5,935 bases of DNA from Chloroflexota bacterium (lineage in GTDB: Bacteria; Chloroflexota; Ktedonobacteria; Ktedonobacterales; Ktedonobacteraceae): positions 1-5,935 of the forward strand of contig JAJZEJ010000235.1 in the NCBI GenBank assembly GCA_021828635.1, written 5' to 3'. Shown one piece after another: positions 1 through 5,454 of the stretch (its first letter is position 1; the number at the start of each line of letters is the position of its first letter). The notes below the pieces were generated by a model. That model saw only the letters and a list, made by a program, of their open reading frames with translations. It was not told where the DNA came from and did no database searches. The position numbers and the translations under genes were made by a program.

Positions 1-1055
1 TCCGATCTGAAATTGTCTGCGCTTTTGACGAATGAAACCTGCCAACCATCATGCAGCCGATGTATCTGTAATGTCACGAATTGTTCGTCTTGTTCGGCTG
101 ATGCGATGGGCGGTTTGTTGTGTGAGCCAGAGAGAGGCGCGTAGTCCCACTCGGAGTGAAAGATAGCCGCTACTTGCCAGATGCCTGGCGATGATGGTGG
201 AAGCGTACAAAACAAGCGACAATCCTGTATGCCGATAGAACAGTTTTTGGTTGGACCGAAGCCCGTGCAAGTTGGAGGTTGAGTGCTATTAGTATCCAGG
301 ATATAATGTTGCACAGCTTGAAACGCAAAAGAGGCACGTTGCGTATCCCCCATTCCTAGATAGTAGTCGCCAGCCGGAATGATTGCTGTTTCTTGTTGTG
401 TATTAAGGAGCGCCTGTGTTGCCTTGACGAGTTCAGTACGCGGCTCGCTGGGTAGTTGTGTGAGCGAGATTGGCATAAAGATAGCATTGATCGGTCGATT
501 ATTGAATTGTAGCATTGTAGCGCCAACTAGGCAGCTATGCCTACCTACTGATAGTGGTGGCGGGCCAGGAGGAACAATCAATGTACAGCGATATGGCAAG
601 AAGGGTGAAGCTTGCCAGACGAGTTGGTATTGTCCAGATGCGAGAGCTAGAGGAGGATGATTCTGGGTAGTCGGTATAGAATCGAGTCGTTGCCCATTGA
701 GTGTCACTGTCCCCCACGAAGGTAAATCCTGAAAATAGAAAAAATTGTTGCCAGAGAACGATGCAGGTGTTGGCGTGGGTGACAGAAAAATGGAGAATGC
801 GTGTTGCCAGGGAGTACCGGTTAGAAGCATGACAAGGAATAGGATGAGTGCGCCACCTGTTATGCCTCCAACAATACTATTGTGTATCAATGCTTGCTTG
901 CGATGCCGCCGCGCTCGCAACGAAATCGTTTGTCTCTCATTTGTTTGCGGCTCCGATTGTTCTTGCCCCTGTGCGATTCCATCTTGCGGAAGATTGGTGA
1001 TTTCAATGGTATCGTCATCGGCAAAATCGCCGTTGTCAGGTCTATAATGGCCCAT
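1..1055 (-). CDS. Single-pass membrane-anchored protein with PEGA-like extracytoplasmic domain, C-terminus cut by window edge
   Basis: The frame is open from the ATG at 1055 to the window edge, giving 351 codons and no stop. I do not recognise a named family. Residues 1-55 are hydrophilic and probably cytoplasmic, ending in a basic patch (RARRHRK, about 47-53). Residues 58-80 form one strongly hydrophobic helix, so positive-inside topology puts the rest outside. A short Pro/Thr stalk (SPTPTP, about 92-97) follows. Residues 105-165 (LPSWGTVTLNGQRL, then SGQYQL) resemble a PEGA-type beta domain that decorates a surface protein; this is inferred from pattern only. Six cysteines (157, 175, 263, 272, 279, 283) all lie outside the membrane and could form disulfides. 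The start is supported by GGGAG at 1063-1067, 7 nt before the ATG, and by a promoter further upstream. A surface or sensory role is possible but unproven. The reality of the gene is well supported by 1 kb of uninterrupted frame with protein-like composition. Confidence 0.8.
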   Translation of the reverse strand, partial: MGHYRPDNGDFADDDTIEITNLPQDGIAQGQEQSEPQTNERQTISLRARRHRKQALIHNSIVGGITGGALILFLVMLLTGTPWQHAFSIFLSPTPTPASFSGNNFFYFQDLPSWGTVTLNGQRLDSIPTTQNHPPLALASGQYQLVWQASPFLPYRCTLIVPPGPPPLSVGRHSCLVGATMLQFNNRPINAIFMPISLTQLPSEPRTELVKATQALLNTQQETAIIPAGDYYLGMGDTQRASFAFQAVQHYILDTNSTQPPTCTGFGPTKNCSIGIQDCRLFCTLPPSSPGIWQVAAIFHSEWDYAPLSGSHNKPPIASAEQDEQFVTLQIHRLHDGWQVSFVKSADNFRS

Positions 1056-1116
1056 GCAAAAGCTCCCGTACCGGTATGTGAGCAAGTTCGGCAATACGAA
1101 TAAGTGGACTTCTGCT

Positions 1117-1125
1117 ATTATAGCA
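1117..1125 (-). promoter_or_regulatory. Extended -10 promoter of the membrane-protein gene
   Basis: Read on the minus strand, these bases are TGCTATAAT: a perfect sigma-70-type -10 hexamer (1117-1122) preceded by the TGn extension. No good -35 hexamer is seen at 16-18 bp, which is usual for extended -10 promoters. Predicted transcription starts near 1110, leaving a leader of about 55 nt before the ATG at 1055. Confidence 0.6.
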
Positions 1126-1138
1126 TAACAGGCTATTC

Positions 1139-1154
1139 GCGTGATTGACCACGC
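1139..1154. repeat. Small hairpin / dyad overlapping the -35 region
   Basis: The arms GCGTG and CACGC flank a 6-nt spacer. The dyad lies where the -35 box of the minus-strand promoter would be, so it could be a repressor site. On the plus strand it is followed by TTTT, but no plus-strand gene ends here, so I do not call it a terminator. The stem is short and may be chance. Confidence 0.25.
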
Positions 1155-1175
1155 TTTTAGCCTGACACACTTCAT

Positions 1176-1233
1176 AGGTGTCACTATATATAACGTATGC
1201 TTGTGAAGCGCGAATATAGATATAGTGACACCT
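1176..1233. repeat. Perfect 14-bp inverted repeat with 30-bp spacer
   Basis: The left arm at 1176-1189 is AGGTGTCACTATAT and the right arm at 1220-1233 is its exact reverse complement. The element lies 10 bp past the stop of the acyl-CoA synthetase gene and upstream of the promoter of the membrane-protein gene. It is AT-rich inside and has no T-run after either arm, so it is a poor intrinsic terminator. It could be a miniature transposable element remnant, a paired operator or a processed RNA stem. No target-site duplication is evident at its edges. Confidence 0.7.
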
Positions 1234-1243
1234 CTTGTGAGTG

Positions 1244-2674
1244 TTACGCACTCTGCGCAGCCAGAAATTGCCCAATCTCGCTCAAGGCAGCCATTGCGCG
1301 GCAGGTGATCTCAATGGATTCGTAGTAGGGGATGTGTTCCTCGTGTAGTAGCTTGAGTGCCTGAATATCGTAGCGTGCATACACCGTTTGTACCAGCACG
1401 GGTTTCTGATACTGGCGCACCAGTTGCCCTAGCGCACGTGCGGCAGCCTCTTCACGCGCCCCAAAATCCTCTGAAAGTAGCATCTTATAGCCCCCGAACA
1501 GGCCGGTGATAATCACACCATCCACATCAGGGTCTTTCAGGCAAAGCTCGGTGAGATGGGCGAAGGAGAGTGGATCTTCGTCGGCGGCTCCGGCTACATC
1601 AACCGGATTGGTGGCCGTGGCACGGGCAGGCATCAGAGCGCGTAATGCTTGTTGTGTCTCGCTGCGCAGGATGGGTACTTCCAATCCTGAGCGGATTACG
1701 GCATCGCCTGACGCGACGACACTACCACCACCGTCACCGACGATAGCGATACGTTTGCCGCCACGTGGCGTAGGTGGTTGCATGACTAGAGCTTGTGCGA
1801 TGGGAAAGAGTTCGTCGGAACGTAGCACGCGCACAACGCCGCTACCGAGCAAACTACTATCGTGGTCGGGACGCACTTCGGCCCGCGAGCCTGTATGTGC
1901 CAGCGCCGCACGTACACCGACTTCGGTTGCGCCGCTTAACAGAATCACCACCGGCTTATAGCAGCCTTGCGCGTAAAGTTCTCTCGTGACATCGTGTAGA
2001 GTTTCTACCTGAATAGCTTCAACATAAGCCGCGATGACCTTTGTCTCAGGATCATTGGCGAGATACTGGATGCACTCAGGAAAAGTGACATCAACAGCAT
2101 TGCCCAGGCTGATAAAGGTTGTAAAGCCCAGACCATCCAGGTGCGCCTGCGCATAGAAATACATGCCGAGATTGCCACTTTGTGAAACCAGCCCAATCGG
2201 GCCGACCGGTAATGGGAAGACCATGCCGAGCGTATTCAGGTGTGAGCGATGGATGTAGAGACCCATGCAGTTGCTACCGATAATGCGAATGCCATGTGCG
2301 TGACAACGCTCTACCAACTGTTGCTCTAAAATGCGACCCTCTGGCCCCGTTTCACTGAAACCAGCAGTAATCATCACAATGCCCTTAACGCCATGCGCGA
2401 TGCAGTCATCCACGGAAGATGCAACATGGGGAAATGACGTTGCGATAATTGCCAGATCGACCGACTCCGGCACATCGCGCAGGCTCCGGTAGGTCTGGCG
2501 TCCCAAAATCTCAGGGACGGTCGGATTAATCAGATATATGTTTCCGGGGAAGCCGCCAGCCATCAACTGCCGGGTTGCCACATTGCCCCATTTCTGGACG
2601 GCACGCGACGCGCCCAGTATAGCAACTGAGCGCGGCTGAAAAACTTCCTCTAAACTATAGAGTGCTGTATTCAT
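1244..2674 (-). CDS. ADP-forming acyl-CoA synthetase, alpha-subunit type (CoA-binding plus succinyl-CoA-ligase-like domains)
   Basis: The 476-residue protein matches the alpha part of NDP-forming acetate/acyl-CoA synthetases, which interconvert acyl-CoA, ADP and phosphate with acid, CoA and ATP in the cytoplasm. Residues 8-135 are a Rossmann CoA-binding domain (SVAILGAS near 16-23, then an INPTVPEILG segment). Residues 155-300 are the first ligase-like domain, with VSQSGNLG (163-170), Glu219, and the AHTG motif whose His260 corresponds to the phosphorylated histidine of the archaeal enzyme. Residues 305-476 are the second ligase-like domain (IVGDGGG, NPVDV at 356-360). The length is normal for a separate alpha subunit; fused enzymes run to about 700 residues. 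The ATP-grasp beta part is absent from the window, so the protein must find it elsewhere or have another role. The start overlaps the stop of the PAC2 gene as ATGA, with GAGG 7 nt upstream (2682-2685), implying coupled translation. Confidence 0.9.
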   Translation of the reverse strand: MNTALYSLEEVFQPRSVAILGASRAVQKWGNVATRQLMAGGFPGNIYLINPTVPEILGRQTYRSLRDVPESVDLAIIATSFPHVASSVDDCIAHGVKGIVMITAGFSETGPEGRILEQQLVERCHAHGIRIIGSNCMGLYIHRSHLNTLGMVFPLPVGPIGLVSQSGNLGMYFYAQAHLDGLGFTTFISLGNAVDVTFPECIQYLANDPETKVIAAYVEAIQVETLHDVTRELYAQGCYKPVVILLSGATEVGVRAALAHTGSRAEVRPDHDSSLLGSGVVRVLRSDELFPIAQALVMQPPTPRGGKRIAIVGDGGGSVVASGDAVIRSGLEVPILRSETQQALRALMPARATATNPVDVAGAADEDPLSFAHLTELCLKDPDVDGVIITGLFGGYKMLLSEDFGAREEAAARALGQLVRQYQKPVLVQTVYARYDIQALKLLHEEHIPYYESIEITCRAMAALSEIGQFLAAQSA

Positions 2675-3660
2675 TCATTATCCTCATCATCAGTAAAATT
2701 CTGAGAGCCATGCTCACGTTGTTGGCGTAGAAGCTCCTCAACGCCCCGAATCAATGTATCGGCACTGGGTAATGGGCCTGTGCTAGACACAATATCTGGG
2801 TTGGGAAGTGTATTGTCATCGTCGCTATCGTCCAAGTCATCGTCGTCCACTTCATCCTCATCATCGTCGTCACTAAGGCCGGCATGGCGTTCTTCTAAGC
2901 GACGTACATAAGCACTGGCCTCCGGGTCTCTGGCAACCAGGCGCGTGATCTGTTCCTCGAAGCGTGTTGCATCCGCCTGGATGTCGCGTAGGTTCAAGCC
3001 TAATGCAAGGAAAGTATTTAGCGCGGCCAGCAACGCGGCTGTGATTTTGATATTCGGTGAAGCGGCCAGATAATGCGGTGCGGCCCCCCATAAACTGGCG
3101 GCAGGAATATTAGCTTGTTGGCAGGCATCTTGTAGCACGCCGACAATGCCGGTCGGGCCTTCATAACGTGACTGGCGTATGCTCATCTCGCGTAGGCGCT
3201 CCACCAGTTCAGGTGTTGTGGCCGTGCCGGTGATCGGCACTGCTGCGGTATGTGGAATATCAGCTAGCAAGGCTCCCAGGAAAATAACTTCAGAGACCTG
3301 TGTAAGCTGACAAATTTCCAGAAATGCCTCGCTGAATGTCTTCCACTTGAGCTGAGGCTCGGCCCCTAGCAATAACACCACATCGTGGCTCTTTTCTGGC
3401 TCGACGTGAGCATAGAACTGGTTGCTCGGCCAGATGATCGCACGTCGCAGACCCTCGACGAGCTTAGCCGATGGCCGTGTTTCGGTGTACACAAAGAAAT
3501 CCTCCGAGTCGATCTCGGCGAACTTTGTTGGCTTCCAGCGATCCGTTAAAAACTTTATGGCTGTTGTCGCGGAGTCTGCCGCGTCATTCCATCCCCCAAA
3601 GGCGACAATGAAGACCGGGTCACGGAGTGTGGGATGCGTTGTATAGTGAACATATGTCAT
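2671..3660 (-). CDS. PAC2-family protein with acidic C-terminal tract
   Basis: The 329-residue protein resembles the PAC2 family, named for a proteasome assembly chaperone and also found in actinobacteria, archaea and other prokaryotes with poorly known function. Family-like features are the N-terminal VFIVAFGGWNDAADSA (16-31), the paired Phe/Tyr strand IDSEDFFVYTE (50-60), the LLLGAEPQLKW strand (96-106), the VIFLGALLADIPHT core (125-138), and SLWGAAPHYLAASPN (189-203). A helical part to about residue 260 is followed by a tract in which 16 of 19 residues are Asp or Glu (264-282), then a Ser/Pro linker and a last helix. I start at 3660 because AGAGGT lies about 6 nt upstream (3667-3672). A longer in-frame start at 3804 would run through the divergent promoter and has non-conserved sequence. 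The stop overlaps the next gene's ATG by four bases. It is first gene of the operon with the acyl-CoA synthetase. Confidence 0.88.
   Translation of the reverse strand: MTYVHYTTHPTLRDPVFIVAFGGWNDAADSATTAIKFLTDRWKPTKFAEIDSEDFFVYTETRPSAKLVEGLRRAIIWPSNQFYAHVEPEKSHDVVLLLGAEPQLKWKTFSEAFLEICQLTQVSEVIFLGALLADIPHTAAVPITGTATTPELVERLREMSIRQSRYEGPTGIVGVLQDACQQANIPAASLWGAAPHYLAASPNIKITAALLAALNTFLALGLNLRDIQADATRFEEQITRLVARDPEASAYVRRLEERHAGLSDDDDEDEVDDDDLDDSDDDNTLPNPDIVSSTGPLPSADTLIRGVEELLRQQREHGSQNFTDDEDNE
2815..2871 (-). other. Asp/Glu-rich low-complexity coding tract inside the PAC2 gene
   Basis: This stretch encodes residues 264-282 of the PAC2-family protein, almost all Asp with two Glu. It marks the boundary between the folded PAC2 domain and a probably disordered tail that ends in another acidic cluster (DDEDNE). 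The GAT/GAC/GAG-rich repeat could vary in length between strains. Confidence 0.8.
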
Positions 3661-3712
3661 TGTAATACCTCTTTGCTTGCCCGGTAATGCGTGTCTACAT
3701 GTACGTGGTACC

Positions 3713-3742
3713 ATTCTATCATAGTTGCAAAGTGCTACGTAA
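3713..3742 (-). promoter_or_regulatory. Weak candidate promoter for the PAC2 / acyl-CoA synthetase operon
   Basis: On the minus strand, TAGAAT (3713-3718) and an overlapping TATGAT (3718-3723) are -10-like, with only poor -35 partners (TTACGT or TTTACG at 18-19 bp). Transcription from here would leave a leader of about 45 nt before the ATG at 3660. The location is sensible, but the sequence match is weak. Confidence 0.3.
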
Positions 3743-3763
3743 AGCGCGGGAAGGGCAACCTCA

Positions 3764-3792
3764 TTGACGCCTTTCCTCTCATCCCCTATACT
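3764..3792 (+). promoter_or_regulatory. Consensus-like sigma-70 promoter of the pseudouridine synthase gene
   Basis: TTGACG (3764-3769), a 17-bp spacer and TATACT (3787-3792) match the -35 and -10 consensus at five of six positions each. Seven bases past the -10 element is position 3799, the A of the ATG. This predicts a leaderless or nearly leaderless mRNA and argues against the longer in-frame start at 3691, which lies upstream of the promoter. Confidence 0.7.
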
Positions 3793-3798
3793 GAGGCT

Positions 3799-4788
3799 AT
3801 GCACGAGACAATGGCGTATCCATCACAGCCGATACACATCATTTACCAGGACCATCACATGCTGCTGCTCAACAAACCGGCGGGCATTGTTATTCATCCA
3901 ACCTATAAGCATGTAGATGGCGATACATTGTGGGATGCTCTCTTAGCCTATCTTGCCAATCAGCAGGCGGAAACGTGGACGCCGCCGGAGCTAGCGGATG
4001 AGCCGGAATGGAGCCGCGCACCAGAACATGCCCGTGTGCTACTGCGTCAGGTGCGCCGTGAGCGTTTGATACGCGAAGAGGGACCGTTGCCGCGTCCTTG
4101 TTTGTTGCATCGCCTGGACAAAGATACATCGGGCATAGTGGCGTTGGCTTGTACAGAGCGTGCGCGACGTTCTTTAGTTCATCAGTTTCATGACCATACG
4201 ATTGTGAAACGCTACCTGGCGCTTGTCTCTCCTGGCTCACCAAATTGGGCTATGCCACGTACAGCCTTTACTGTCACAAAGCATGATGCGGATGGCTCCG
4301 CGCACGTTTTTTCTCTTCCCACATCACACTTTGACCTAAGTACGGTCACTCTAAGCGATGAACTGCTACTGCATGGACCATTACAACGTGACCCTGATGA
4401 TCGCCGCCGTTGTGTTGTGGGTCCAGATGGTCAGGAGGCAATCACGGCTGTGCGTGTGCTGACGCATCTGCGCGGCTATAGTCTGCTTGAGGCACGTCCA
4501 ATTACGGGACGCACGCACCAGATACGCGCTCATCTCACCGCGTTAGGCTATCCCATTGTCGGCGACCAGACCTATACCTTGCCCATTTCAGAGCCGACAG
4601 CAGATGTCATGTTAAAACGTCAGTTTTTGCATGCCCATAGCTTGACCCTGCGCCGCTATCCTGACCAAGCACTCTGTACTTTTGTCGCGCCTCTGGCTGA
4701 TGATCTGTTGACCTGGCTCAATCACACAATTCCAGAAGCACCAGGAGCAATGTATGCCAACACAGCCCAACCAATTGTATCCAGCTAA
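3799..4788 (+). CDS. RluA-family pseudouridine synthase, without S4 domain and with insertions
   Basis: The 329-residue protein isomerises uridine to pseudouridine in structured RNA; whether the target is rRNA or tRNA cannot be told. It starts directly with the catalytic fold (IIYQDHHMLLLNKPAG, 14-29), so it lacks the N-terminal S4 RNA-binding domain of RluC/RluD. Motif I HRLDKDTSG (104-112) carries the catalytic Asp107. Tyr139 in KRYLALV is the conserved active-site tyrosine, and RTHQIR (238-243) followed by GYPIVGD is the second core motif. The span between NKPAG and HRLD is about 80 residues, compared with roughly 40 in RluD-type enzymes, because of a charged insertion (about 60-97). A second insertion lies near 175-212. 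The start at 3799 is chosen because a strong promoter predicts transcription beginning there; ATG 3811 is an alternative. It overlaps the next gene by 35 bp. Confidence 0.93.
   Translation: MHETMAYPSQPIHIIYQDHHMLLLNKPAGIVIHPTYKHVDGDTLWDALLAYLANQQAETWTPPELADEPEWSRAPEHARVLLRQVRRERLIREEGPLPRPCLLHRLDKDTSGIVALACTERARRSLVHQFHDHTIVKRYLALVSPGSPNWAMPRTAFTVTKHDADGSAHVFSLPTSHFDLSTVTLSDELLLHGPLQRDPDDRRRCVVGPDGQEAITAVRVLTHLRGYSLLEARPITGRTHQIRAHLTALGYPIVGDQTYTLPISEPTADVMLKRQFLHAHSLTLRRYPDQALCTFVAPLADDLLTWLNHTIPEAPGAMYANTAQPIVSS
4743..4747 (+). promoter_or_regulatory. Ribosome binding site fixing the start of the downstream tryptophan-rich gene
   Basis: AGGAG lies inside the last codons of the pseudouridine synthase gene, 6 nt before the ATG at 4754. 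It sets this start and shows that the second gene is meant to be translated from the same message. Confidence 0.7.
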
Positions 4789-5320
4789 TACCGGACCACT
4801 CGCAAGTCTGGGCGAAGAGGAAAAGCAGAAACGCCTTGATGCGATGGTGAAAATTTGGCAGAGCGATACCGAGCGTCGTTTGGAACGCAATGGCTACCGC
4901 GACTTCCTGGTCTGGTCCAAATTGGACGAGTATCGTTATTCGGTCTGGCTACGTTTTCCAGAATGGGAACGCACAGCCGTTGTAGGCCAGGTACTCACGC
5001 TACAACCTTCAACGAGTGGCTCACCCGAAGACCCCGCGCTCTTTAGCATCTGGCGACACGATGCTCTACTAAAACAAATACCAGACTGGAAGCAGCATCT
5101 ACCAAACGAAAATGCTTTTACTATTGTCCTCTGGCTCACCCCTGGTGGTCTGGGTGAGGGTATGAAATGGGCCGTTGCCATGCCGAAAGACCTGATTTCG
5201 CGCTATCGTTCGGGCTGGCCCACACAACAAGCCTGGGTCGATTGGACGCGCTCATTCGACTGGCTCTCCGTAGCTGTGGGGTTTGTCCGCGCTATGCTGG
5301 ATAACCTGGAAGAGCAATGA
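4754..5320 (+). CDS. Tryptophan-rich protein of unknown function
   Basis: The 188-residue protein belongs to no family I recognise. It has no signal peptide or membrane segment and looks soluble and cytoplasmic. Residues 20-50 are charged and probably helical (EEEKQKRLDAM, then SDTERRLERNGYRDF). The middle has alternating hydrophobic and charged residues suggesting beta strands (YRYSVWLRFPEWERTAVVGQVL). The C-terminal third is Trp-rich. I count twelve tryptophans in all, far above average, often in DW, EW or IW pairs. The gene overlaps the pseudouridine synthase by 35 bp in another frame, is served by an internal AGGAG, and ends with tandem in-frame stops TGA TGA at 5318-5323. Co-transcription suggests shared expression but does not show a shared function. 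Confidence 0.8.
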   Translation: MPTQPNQLYPANTGPLASLGEEEKQKRLDAMVKIWQSDTERRLERNGYRDFLVWSKLDEYRYSVWLRFPEWERTAVVGQVLTLQPSTSGSPEDPALFSIWRHDALLKQIPDWKQHLPNENAFTIVLWLTPGGLGEGMKWAVAMPKDLISRYRSGWPTQQAWVDWTRSFDWLSVAVGFVRAMLDNLEEQ

Positions 5321-5454
5321 TGATATTGGATGGTTCTTAGCTGATTGCCTCAATAGAAAAATAGTGGTTAGAGAATTGTAACAGGCTTTTGTCTTTTAGC
5401 GTGCTGATGGTAGCGAGTTGTAACCATGTTTTGTTGATCTGAAAGGAGATATCC
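5321..5454. other. Intergenic gap without a clear promoter or terminator
   Basis: This AT-rich gap of 134 bp separates the tryptophan-rich gene from the DUF1269 gene. I found no convincing -35/-10 pair and no stem followed by a T-run. TTGTAAC occurs twice in direct orientation (5376-5382 and 5418-5424), 42 bp apart, which could be a regulator site or chance. The reverse-strand frames that cross the gap are shadows of the downstream gene. Confidence 0.5.
5442..5448 (+). promoter_or_regulatory. Strong ribosome binding site of the DUF1269 gene
   Basis: AAAGGAG lies 6 nt before the ATG at 5455. It is the best Shine-Dalgarno sequence in the window and suggests high translation. Confidence 0.8.

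Noticed and set aside
379..1103. Plus-strand frames of 73-100 codons opposite the membrane-protein gene
   Set aside because: They are antisense shadows of the 351-codon minus-strand frame, with no ribosome binding site and unnatural composition.
1176..1233. Inverted repeat as a Rho-independent terminator of the acyl-CoA synthetase gene
   Set aside because: The loop would be 30 nt, the inner stem is AT-rich, and no U-run follows on the minus strand.
1042..1275. 77-codon minus-strand frame across the intergenic region
   Set aside because: It spans the end of the acyl-CoA synthetase gene, the inverted repeat, the promoter and the start of the membrane-protein gene, and its translation has no protein-like pattern.
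1506..1961. 151-codon plus-strand frame opposite the acyl-CoA synthetase gene
   Set aside because: It is rich in Ser, Arg, Thr and Pro, as expected from the reverse complement of a coding region, and lies wholly inside a conserved gene.
3691..3798. Longer N-terminus for the pseudouridine synthase starting at 3691
   Set aside because: It would begin upstream of the strong promoter at 3764-3792, and its first 36 residues do not resemble the family, which starts near IIYQDHHMLLLNKPAG.
3661..3804. Longer N-terminus for the PAC2 protein starting at 3804
   Set aside because: It would cross the divergent promoter region and overlap the start of the plus-strand gene, whereas ATG 3660 has a good ribosome binding site and family-like sequence.
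5338..5400. Terminator after the tryptophan-rich gene
   Set aside because: Only a 4-bp stem (ATTG/CAAT) and unrelated T-rich stretches are present; no GC-rich stem is followed by a T-run.
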